Assembly: GCA_030998225.1 (NCBI GenBank)
Contig: JAPYXD010000041.1
Location: 248,001-312,000, forward strand
Direction of reading: 5' to 3'
Length of the DNA: 64,000 nt
DNA from: Diplolepis rosae
Lineage: Eukaryota; Arthropoda; Insecta; Hymenoptera; Diplolepididae
Shown: positions 55,734 to 63,269 of the stretch, one piece after another
How the letters are laid out: every line of letters starts with the position of its first letter
Numbering within the stretch: the stretch's first letter is position 1
Made by a program: the position numbers and the translations under genes
Notes under the pieces: model-generated
What the model saw: the letters and a program-made list of their open reading frames with translations, nothing else
Databases searched by the model: none
What the model was told of the DNA's origin: nothing

Positions 55734-57515
55734 TTAAAATTTGAATGATAGGTCACTTAGAAGAGGTTTTGTTGATAGGCTAAGAGGAGTTTTCTGATCT
55801 AGTTTAATTTCATTTATATTTTTATTAGTTTTTTTTGAAATTTTTTGAATTTTAATTAGTATTATTAATAGAATAATTATTATAAGAAAAGTAACTATAG
55901 TATGTGCTATATATATTTTATGTGCACTAGAATTAAAAATAGATGGGATAATTTTCTGAATATTAGCATATTTTGTGAGTAGAAAAACATGACTTTCAAA
56001 AGTCGATATAAGCATGTCATCTTTTTTATGAAAAAGATGTAATACGTTTTTTAACAAGTGAGGTTCTGTGATCGACATATTATATAAGAAGGGAGAAATT
56101 ATTTCAAGAGAAGTGGTCGATTTACTAAGTGGAATTGAGTTATCCATTATTTTTGGGTAATTTTTAATATTATAGTATGGAATTGATGAGTCCAAATTAC
56201 AGTCAGATTCTATTTGTAAAATTCCTATTCCTTGAAGAGTAATAAGGGTTTTGGAATTTTTGGAGCAAGATAAAAAGATTTGCTTAGGAAGAATAGTTGA
56301 ATAAAGCCATCCACGATGTGACAACAGTGGTGTTAAAAAGGGATATTCATTGAAAGTTATAAATGTTTTACATTTATACGGTTGGGATTTTATAAACATT
56401 GATGTTTCGCAAATAGGATTATTTTGAGTACTGTATATGGAATGAGGAGGGTGACAAAAATTTTGAAGTCCATTTTGGTGGCATGAAGCGAGGAAATTTT
56501 CATTTGTTGTGAAGTAAGATTCGTTATTTGGAGAAAACGCGAAATAAGAAAATTGAGGTTTTATGAATATAGGTATAATATAATCAGTTTCGAAGTCAAA
56601 ATGTATAGGGGTTGAATGTGTTTTAAATACTTGAAATTCTTCAGAAGATGGAATTGGTATGGTCATAGTAAAAATTAAGTAGTTATTGAAAGTAAAGTAT
56701 CTTATTTTAGAAAATGGAATGACCATAGAAAAAAAAGACGTTGGAAGGTGAGGATCTTCTTTGTTGGATTTGAAGTCTAGAAAGGTATCTGGAAGCAGCA
56801 TGGGGTGCCATAAATTTGTGGCGGCATGGGTCATAGCTTCCGTAAGCTGTGTTAGGAGTGATAGAAAGGATCGGGATATTTCATGCAAGTCCATCAGCCA
56901 ATTTGCTGCAAGAATTCTATAAATGTGCAAATTTGGGTAAATTTGTGATTTATGCCAGTCTTTGTACATCTTAACGTTATTGAGATTGGATGAAAGATTT
57001 TTAATTTGTTCAGAAAATGGATTTGGGAGTAGGAACAAATTTTCTTTAGGCCAATAAAGAGAAGTTTTTTGTCTTATTTTTGATTGTAGAAGAACTTTTT
57101 GAATTTGATGTAAAAATGGATCACTATTTTTGGGAATTTTAGTGATGTTATGAGCTTGTCTGAATATAAATGAAATTTCTCCGAGAAAATAATTTATACG
57201 TTCTTTCATAAATTCAAGCTGAGTGTGGTGATTATATATATTACAGTTGTTTGCAATATTTGTGAGTATACAATGTTCATAAAGTTTGTGAGATATATCT
57301 ACTATTTTATATTTTAAGTTTTCTGGTTGCAAAATGTCAAAATAAGAGATAAAATTATAATTTTCGGAAAATAGACGTATTTTTGAAATTGGTTCAAAAT
57401 AAATACCAGATGAGTGATAAAATTGTGAATTGATATACAAGTTATCTGCTTTAGAAGTGAAAAACAGAATTAGCATCAAGTATACGCCATAAGGTGGTTG
57501 GTATAGGAATTTCAT
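55734..57515 (-). CDS. Second envelope protein, errantivirus/baculovirus F-like
   Basis: I start this at 57515 (593 residues) and not at the in-frame methionine at 57728. That choice gives a signal peptide (GVYLMLILFFTSKA) and places the start 16 bases after a very strong acceptor. The ectodomain begins GIYFEPISKIRLFSENYNFI and later has LSHRGWLYS and TLQGIGILQIESDC, patterns of insect errantivirus Env and baculovirus F. N-glycosylation sites and about ten cysteines are present. A membrane segment lies at about 534-554 (IYIAHTIVTFLIIIILLIIL) with a 39-residue tail. I see no clear furin site. The role would be cell entry by fusion. It shows no resemblance to the glycoprotein at 58939. Confidence 0.78.
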   Translation of the reverse strand: MKFLYQPPYGVYLMLILFFTSKADNLYINSQFYHSSGIYFEPISKIRLFSENYNFISYFDILQPENLKYKIVDISHKLYEHCILTNIANNCNIYNHHTQLEFMKERINYFLGEISFIFRQAHNITKIPKNSDPFLHQIQKVLLQSKIRQKTSLYWPKENLFLLPNPFSEQIKNLSSNLNNVKMYKDWHKSQIYPNLHIYRILAANWLMDLHEISRSFLSLLTQLTEAMTHAATNLWHPMLLPDTFLDFKSNKEDPHLPTSFFSMVIPFSKIRYFTFNNYLIFTMTIPIPSSEEFQVFKTHSTPIHFDFETDYIIPIFIKPQFSYFAFSPNNESYFTTNENFLASCHQNGLQNFCHPPHSIYSTQNNPICETSMFIKSQPYKCKTFITFNEYPFLTPLLSHRGWLYSTILPKQIFLSCSKNSKTLITLQGIGILQIESDCNLDSSIPYYNIKNYPKIMDNSIPLSKSTTSLEIISPFLYNMSITEPHLLKNVLHLFHKKDDMLISTFESHVFLLTKYANIQKIIPSIFNSSAHKIYIAHTIVTFLIIIILLIILIKIQKISKKTNKNINEIKLDQKTPLSLSTKPLLSDLSFKF

Positions 57516-57531
57516 TATGCTTCTCGAATGG

Positions 57532-57534
57532 CTG
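57532..57534 (-). promoter_or_regulatory. 3' splice acceptor for the F-like envelope
   Basis: On the - strand TACTAAT (ideal branch site) is followed by CCTTTTTTTCTTTTTCAG. Env of errantiviruses is expressed from a spliced mRNA. Confidence 0.75.
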
Positions 57535-57573
57535 AAAAAGAAAAAAAGGATTAGTATTGGATAAATTGGATGT

Positions 57574-58158
57574 TTACATATGATTGGATTTAGGTCTAGT
57601 AGTTTTTTGGAAAAAAGGGGAAAATAGATTACTAAATGTTGAGGAGTTTCGTGGTGGAAGTGGAGGGGGAACTTGTGTTGATTTATCAGCTTTAAAAACA
57701 TTCCGTCTACGGCACTCTTTTGTAGCATGCATTTGAGTGTTACAATATCTACATGAATTTTTCCATGATACTAATTTTGGTCTTGGATCAGTTTGAACAC
57801 TTTGATTCTTCGTTTTTTTTGTTTCTTTACATTTATTATTATAAAAATACTCATCGCAAAGATCATAAGATCTTATTAATATTTGTAGTAATTTTAAAGC
57901 AGCTCTATTTTCGGCTAACTCGCTTGTAGGACCCGCTTGTACAGCAAAATGATCGTTTGTATTAACTTGAGCAAGAAAAAATGATTTGGTTTTTGAATTT
58001 GGATCAGGATAAACGATGTATTGTGGTAACGGTAATCCATATTTTATCGTAAAATTTCTCAAAATTTCCACGTGGTTTAAAAGTCCCAGAGAGTCTGTTC
58101 TACATATCGCTTTTTTGTAACTTCGCACGTGGGTAGGCTCATCATAGTAATGCTCCAT
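57574..58158 (-). CDS. dsRBD plus zinc-knuckle protein
   Basis: A 194-residue protein. Residues 27-95 form a dsRBD (HVEILRNFTIKYGLPLPQYI for the first helix and strand, AENRAALKLLQIL for the last helix). The usual basic KKxAK patch is missing, so dsRNA binding may be weak and protein contact likelier. A retroviral CCHC knuckle follows (Cys136, Cys139, His144, Cys149: CRYCNTQMHATKEC). A proline motif, VPPPLPPR, near 163-170 could bind SH3 or act as a late-domain-like signal. The C-terminus overlaps nothing. The next gene begins 58 bases on. An acceptor, ATACTGATTCAG, lies 13 bases before the ATG. Confidence 0.8.
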   Translation of the reverse strand: MEHYYDEPTHVRSYKKAICRTDSLGLLNHVEILRNFTIKYGLPLPQYIVYPDPNSKTKSFFLAQVNTNDHFAVQAGPTSELAENRAALKLLQILIRSYDLCDEYFYNNKCKETKKTKNQSVQTDPRPKLVSWKNSCRYCNTQMHATKECRRRNVFKADKSTQVPPPLPPRNSSTFSNLFSPFFQKTTRPKSNHM

Positions 58159-58171
58159 TATAGATGATTTC

Positions 58172-58174
58172 CTG
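58172..58174 (-). promoter_or_regulatory. Putative 3' splice acceptor for the dsRBD-knuckle gene
   Basis: TTCCATACTGATTCAG on the - strand, with a branch-like ACTGAT, 13 bases before the ATG. Confidence 0.45.
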
Positions 58175-58195
58175 AATCAGTATGGAATATTTATA

Positions 58196-58927
58196 TTAGA
58201 ATTTATTGTACTGGTTGGGGGGTCTATATCCGCATTTAAAACATTTCTTAAAGCTTTTTCCAGAAAAAGGCGATGTAGTAGAAATATTATTTCTTTTTAT
58301 TTTATAAGGATTTATATTTTTAAAACGACTGTTAATATTAGGTTTTGTTATCTGACCACTCGTTGAAGGTTTTGGATCATTTATAAGTGATTCTTGGATT
58401 GTAACATGCAAATGTTCTAGTGAGTTTATTAAATTTACTTCACATTTTTTATCTTTTTGCAAAAGAGAATTTATCGTTTTTATAGCTGCGAAATCCATTG
58501 CTGTTTTTATTGTGTTTCCAATTCCTATTCGTTTGATATCATTAATAAAACAAATTGCTATGTATGTTGAGTTTTTTGATGAAGTTTTTACTCGTAATAC
58601 TGTATATTTTGGATACTCGATTTTATTTTGAGTGCAAATTTCGTTTAATTTTTTGAAATTTTTACCAATAGAATTCGGTTGGACGTTTTGATTTGTTTCC
58701 TTTGATTCATTAATTAAGGCATTATATAAATTTTGTGCTACCTTTTGCTTTACGTTTTCTTTATCTTTGCCACTATTCATTATTATATAATTGCTATATT
58801 GTAAATTAACGTGAAATAGACATTCATTATTATTAGTTTGTTCAATGAGTATCTCATAAATGAGGGGTGGATTTCCTCTTTGTTGAATAATTTTGTTTAG
58901 TAAGGTTGTGAAAGGAACATGCGACAT
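58196..58927 (-). CDS. Protein with two double-stranded-RNA-binding domains
   Basis: A 243-residue basic protein. Residues 4-72 form a dsRBD (FTTLLNKIIQQRG at the first helix, KQKVAQNLYNALI at the last). Residues 90-158 form a second (NFKKLNEICTQNKIEYPKYT at the first helix and strand, AAIKTINSLLQ at the last). The C-terminus ends with an incomplete knuckle, CFKCGYRPP. It starts 11 bases after the glycoprotein stop. Proteins built from tandem dsRBDs bind dsRNA without sequence preference and often block or assist Dicer. In a retroelement, suppression of RNAi is the natural guess (inference). The KKxAK patch in the first domain is present in a weaker form. Confidence 0.82.
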   Translation of the reverse strand: MSHVPFTTLLNKIIQQRGNPPLIYEILIEQTNNNECLFHVNLQYSNYIIMNSGKDKENVKQKVAQNLYNALINESKETNQNVQPNSIGKNFKKLNEICTQNKIEYPKYTVLRVKTSSKNSTYIAICFINDIKRIGIGNTIKTAMDFAAIKTINSLLQKDKKCEVNLINSLEHLHVTIQESLINDPKPSTSGQITKPNINSRFKNINPYKIKRNNISTTSPFSGKSFKKCFKCGYRPPNQYNKF

Positions 58928-58938
58928 TCTTTAAGATG

Positions 58939-60969
58939 TTAGATTCGGATTGAATAATGTGATCTACTAAGTTCTTCTTTTAGTTCAGAGTGAGGATAAA
59001 GAGTAGTCTTCGTACTATTATGATCTTTACCTGAATTGGTATTTTCGTTAGGAGATGAACTTTTAGTTTCCTCTATAGAGTTTTGTGGTGCTGAAGCTGT
59101 AAGCAGTGGTTGATGGCTCTCAGCGGGAGGTCCAGCAGGTCGGTTGGTACCTAAGTGTAACAAAAGGTTAGTGACCGAATCCCAGAAGGCGCCTAGTAAA
59201 TGGAGAGACCATCCAAATAATCTATGTAATGCATAACCATGAATAATGGTATCTGCTATTAATTTGATCCCTCTAATTATTATAATTAATCCAATTAGAC
59301 CTGCACTAGTAGTACCGAAATTTGTAAAAACTGTCCAAAATCTACCCCAAGCTGATTCAGCAATTTTATCAATTACTTCTTGGTTAAATAAATTTGTCAA
59401 TGATATTCCTTGATTAATAGTCGGATGTCCTGTTATTTCTCTAGCTAAAGAATTTAAAATCATTGGTTTTTCTGCTGGGAACATTATATGATCTCGTAGC
59501 TTATCAAGGTCAGATTGAGAATAAATGCCACTTGTTGCTAAGGATGAAGGATTTGTGTATTTCCAGGTTGCTTTTGTGAGAGGTTTAATTATAGTCGGTG
59601 CTATGGATTCGACAGGATTTGGAAGTAATTTGTACCAGGTTTCTCCAAAAAGGTACATTGGTGGAAGGAAAGAATTGCAATTTGTTTGGATACCTGATTT
59701 TGTTAATATATGAGTTCGTGGAGAAAGGAAAAAGGATTGATTTCCTCTAAATATTGGTAGTTGTAGATAGCATTCTTCAGTTTTGCGATATTTTACTTCA
59801 ACCGGTATACATTTTACGATATGTACTACTTCTCCTGCAATTACTGACATATATCCTGGGCCTTTCATTAAATGATATGCAAATTCGTCTGGTGATTGGG
59901 TTGCTAAGGTTAATGTATTTCTAAAAACTTGCTGTTCAAGTATGCATCGTTGAGTAAGAACATCGTGATAAAGTCTATTTACTTCAGTGCGTATGTGTCG
60001 TTCTACATATATAAATTTAGAGTTGACGTATGTGAAAATGTCCATATTTTGAACTTCTAAATGTTTATTTTCTAAAAATGAATTCCCAGGTCTGGTTTCA
60101 AAAATTAATAATTTTGGATGTTCAGTTTGTATTAAAACGTAACTGCAAACCGGTTTTCTTGTTTTTTCAGCCAGTACAAAGGTTATATCTTCAGTCGTTA
60201 AAGAATACAAGGTTTCAGAAATGTCTGTCGTGTTGTCATATGTTTTATTTGCTGGTCCTTCATAAATAATTTCATATTTGTTAAAATTACATACGTCATT
60301 AGGTAATGTGTCCCAGAATGTCTGTCCATATTCTACGTCTGTACAGAATGTGTCTGAAAGTGTGCATATTATTACAGATCCTAATTGAATTTTATTTGAA
60401 TTTAAATGAATAGTCGCGTAATGTTCTTGTAAAGTTATTTTGAATATTGCTTGGACTACGACATTGTTCCATGTTCCATATGGGTCAGAAAATTGTGTAC
60501 CAGTACAGTCTCCATTAGGTGTTACAGAACCTGCTAAAGTAACGCTATGAAATGAAGTTTCATTTACTTTTAACTTTGATATCTGAAGAGAAGGGGTTAC
60601 TAAAAATGTTCCTATTGTGTGCATTTGATTACATTGATCTCGTGTAACATCATGTATATATTCACTGTGGCCATTTGCAACTATGGAACTGTGAGAGTGC
60701 ATACCACAATGAGAGATGGCGCGTCGAATTTCTATTTTGCATTGTATTACTTTTGTATTTGAAAATCCAGTTAATTGTAAAAGTTGTATATAAACTCTTT
60801 CAACATGTACTTGAGATCGAGGTAGATCACATTCTCCTACCTCTAGTAAAGATAATGTCGTAATATTTGATTGATTTGAACCGCAATCGAATCCTATGAT
60901 GGCGTAGACTGTTGTTATATAGTTGAATTTGCAAATGAGCAGTGCCAAAAGGAAGCCTCGTAATCCCAT
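58939..60969 (-). CDS. Chuvirus-type envelope glycoprotein
   Basis: A 676-residue class-I-membrane-topology glycoprotein. The signal peptide (GFLLALLICKF, cleavage likely after VYA, residue 23) is followed by IIGFDCG and TTLSLLEVGECD. These motifs, and FWDTLPNDVCNFNKYEIIYE near residue 219, are typical of glycoproteins of chuviruses and their captured copies in insect LTR elements. There are many cysteines and several N-glycosylation sites (NQS, NIT, NET, NKT, NTT). A membrane segment lies at about 553-576 (AGLIGLIIIIRGIKLIADTI), with a tail of about 100 residues rich in Pro and Ser. It would mediate attachment and membrane fusion. The frame is intact. The start lies 2 bases after an acceptor. 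Confidence 0.82.
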   Translation of the reverse strand: MGLRGFLLALLICKFNYITTVYAIIGFDCGSNQSNITTLSLLEVGECDLPRSQVHVERVYIQLLQLTGFSNTKVIQCKIEIRRAISHCGMHSHSSIVANGHSEYIHDVTRDQCNQMHTIGTFLVTPSLQISKLKVNETSFHSVTLAGSVTPNGDCTGTQFSDPYGTWNNVVVQAIFKITLQEHYATIHLNSNKIQLGSVIICTLSDTFCTDVEYGQTFWDTLPNDVCNFNKYEIIYEGPANKTYDNTTDISETLYSLTTEDITFVLAEKTRKPVCSYVLIQTEHPKLLIFETRPGNSFLENKHLEVQNMDIFTYVNSKFIYVERHIRTEVNRLYHDVLTQRCILEQQVFRNTLTLATQSPDEFAYHLMKGPGYMSVIAGEVVHIVKCIPVEVKYRKTEECYLQLPIFRGNQSFFLSPRTHILTKSGIQTNCNSFLPPMYLFGETWYKLLPNPVESIAPTIIKPLTKATWKYTNPSSLATSGIYSQSDLDKLRDHIMFPAEKPMILNSLAREITGHPTINQGISLTNLFNQEVIDKIAESAWGRFWTVFTNFGTTSAGLIGLIIIIRGIKLIADTIIHGYALHRLFGWSLHLLGAFWDSVTNLLLHLGTNRPAGPPAESHQPLLTASAPQNSIEETKSSSPNENTNSGKDHNSTKTTLYPHSELKEELSRSHYSIRI

Positions 60970-60971
60970 CT

Positions 60972-60974
60972 CTG
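60972..60974 (-). promoter_or_regulatory. 3' splice acceptor for the chuvirus-type glycoprotein
   Basis: CCTCCTTTTTCCAG on the - strand, a strong polypyrimidine-CAG signal 2 bases before the ATG. Confidence 0.65.
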
Positions 60975-61113
60975 GAAAAAGGAGGTTCCAATTAGCAGCT
61001 TGCTTTGTAAAAAAAAAGAATGAATAAAATTACTTAATAAACAATTTTGTTATTACTGTTGTATACATATATATTTTTTTTATGATATTTATTAAGTTTT
61101 TTATTTTATGTAC

Positions 61114-61395
61114 TTAGTCTATAATATCCAACATGTCAGCTATGACAATATGATCTGATAGGCGTAAACTGATAATCAAGTTTTTGTATGCGTCTGGTCC
61201 TCTTGTTTTGATTGTTGAAAAAATGTCTTTTATTGTATCTGGATTGTTTAGGTTTTTGCTCCATGTGGGAATATTACAGTCGTCTTGGTTAAAAATTCCA
61301 GTTTGAATTAAGTATGGCCAGAGAGCTACCATGTCGATAAAACAGGGAACTATTTCAATGAGATCATCTATGCGTTTGCGATGAATTTGATCCAT
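61114..61395 (-). CDS. CARD-only protein
   Basis: This 93-residue protein consists of one death-fold domain. IFSTIKTRGPDAYKNLIISL (residues 58-77) and SDHIVIADMLD (80-90) match the last helices of a caspase-recruitment domain (usual pattern: RGP-A-F, then L-x2-SGH-x2-LA-x2-L). PYLIQTGIFNQDD fits helices 2-3. CARDs join initiator caspases (insect Dronc) to the Apaf-1 homologue. A lone CARD could act as decoy or activator (inference). It starts 229 bases after integrase and 5 bases after an acceptor, TTATTCCAG. It might instead be another death-fold type, but the RGPDA signature favours CARD. Confidence 0.78.
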   Translation of the reverse strand: MDQIHRKRIDDLIEIVPCFIDMVALWPYLIQTGIFNQDDCNIPTWSKNLNNPDTIKDIFSTIKTRGPDAYKNLIISLRLSDHIVIADMLDIID

Positions 61396-61400
61396 TATAT

Positions 61401-61403
61401 CTG
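61401..61403 (-). promoter_or_regulatory. Putative 3' splice acceptor for the CARD gene
   Basis: ACACATTATTCCAG on the - strand, 5 bases before the ATG. Confidence 0.5.
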
Positions 61404-61624
61404 GAATAATGTGTTATGTCTAAATTTGTTGTATATATTTTTTATATAAAATATATATTTTTATATAAATTTTATATATGTATATTTTTATTTATTTTTT
61501 TATTTTTTATTTTTACCATTTATCGACAAAATAAAATTTCTATATTTTATTTAAATTGTATATGTATACATATTTTTTATAATTAAAGTAAAGATATTTT
61601 GTTTGTTATTTTTTTTTTATTTAT

Positions 61625-63268
61625 CTACTTTTGTACTTGTACGTGTGAGCGTTTTAGTCTATTAATGTGAACTACAGTAGGTTTGCCTTTATAGCTTATT
61701 TTGACATTCCCTTTTCCTAACACTTCCAATATTTCATAAGGCCCTGTATAATGGTTCTCTAGTTTTTTTATTTTACCTCCTTTTAATAAAAATACGTTGT
61801 TTCCAATTTTTACTTCTAAAGGATTTATTTTTTTATCATAATATATTTTCGATTTTTCTTTTGCTGAAATAAGATTCTCTCTTGCTTGTGTTCGCATTTC
61901 GTGTAGTTGAGTTACGAAATTAATTAAATAATCATCATACGTTTGTAATTTTTCTTGTTGTGATAAAGGTTCGCTGGAAGGTTCACGAGCTAATTTACCA
62001 AAAACCAATTCATAGGGTGTGCATTTTGTGCCTTCATGTACACTAGTATTATACGAGAACATTGCTAGTTCAAGCCAATCATCCCATTCTGAATTTTTTG
62101 CAACAAATTGTTTGAGATATTCTCCTAAAACATGATGTGAACGTTCTAATGATCCGTTTGATTGAGGATGAAAAGCTGTGGTACGAAATTGTTTAATTCT
62201 AAAACGTTTTGCCAATCTTTTTAATAAATTACTTTAAAAATCTCTGCCTTGGTCAGTAAGTACTCCTTTTGGTGATCCAAATATGCAAATAAATTTTTTC
62301 ACAAAAGCATCTGCTATTGTACTAGCTTGGTGATTAGGAAGAGGTATTGCTAAAGAATATTTGGTAAAATTGTCTTGTATCGTTAGAATATATAAGTTAC
62401 CAGATTTTGTTTCAGGTAGTGGACCAACAATGTCCATTGATATTTTTTCAAAAGCAGTAGTGGGTGTGTCTGTGATTACCATAGGATTTTTTGTTTTGAC
62501 TCTGATTAATTTTTTCAGTTGACATTGTAAACAGCCTTGAATATATTTTTGAATGTCTACTTTCATATTTTCCCAAAAAAATTTTTGGCGAATTCGACTA
62601 TAAGTTTTTGTGACGCCTTTATGGCCTCCTAATGCTGAAGAATGAGCTTCTTCGATTAAATGAGTTCGTTGTTCTTTTGTTGGATATTGCGTTATTCCAT
62701 TGCAAACTATAATTTTTGTAGTTGAATTTGAAAAAATTGAGTCAAAAATTGATTTCACTTCTTCCCAAAATATATGATTAATTCTAGAAGTTTTAGAAAT
62801 ACTAATTGACCGTAACTTCAGATTTTGAGATAATTCATGTAATGAGTATATTGATAATTTTATATTATTTAATGTTTCGGATAAATTGTCTTTAGTTTCT
62901 TCTTCAATTGGAAGTGCAAAATGGTAGTAGTTTCCTTTTTTAATCTCTTTTGCTATCCCTTTTTGTAAATTTTTAAATTTTGGTAAAATTTCACGTTTTT
63001 CTAAAGTTTTTGATCCGTTGTCGCGAGGAGTTCCATTTGTTGTAACAAAATATGCATAATTATCTTTTCGCATAGTTAATTGATCGCGACATTCAACTAA
63101 ATTTTTCCTTGTTATAATTTTTTCTGTTTGAGAGTTTATAGGAGGAGGTTCTGGGGGTGGGCGATTATAATTATCATGATCTTTATCGATTTTTTCACAA
63201 TTTATTTGAGATCTTCGGTTTAATCTCAAATTTTCTTCAAAATAAGGCTCTTCAAATTCTTCTTCCAA
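61625..63268 (-). pseudogene. Gypsy integrase with a single internal stop
   Basis: The integrase inserts element DNA into the host genome. In the first part (63268-62234) a His2-Cys2 zinc domain has H209, H216, C246 and C249. The core has catalytic Asp279 (ISMDIVGPLP) and Asp339 (LTDQGRDF). The second part (62215-61625) has the catalytic Glu in QSNGSLERSHHVL, then a GPY/F-type end (ENHYTGPYEILEVLGKG). Both parts are in the same frame. One TAA at 62234-62236 separates them, and counting it the Asp-Glu spacing is exactly 35. Only that codon breaks this domain. Confidence 0.93.
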
Positions 63269-63269
63269 T

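Noticed and set aside
55568..55756. Small 62-codon frame overlapping the end of the F-like envelope gene
   Set aside because: It begins with GTG, not ATG, has no domain, and has no acceptor-plus-ATG arrangement like its neighbours.
57516..57728. N-terminal extension of the F-like envelope frame
   Set aside because: It overlaps the dsRBD-knuckle gene, and the splice acceptor and signal peptide place the start at 57515.
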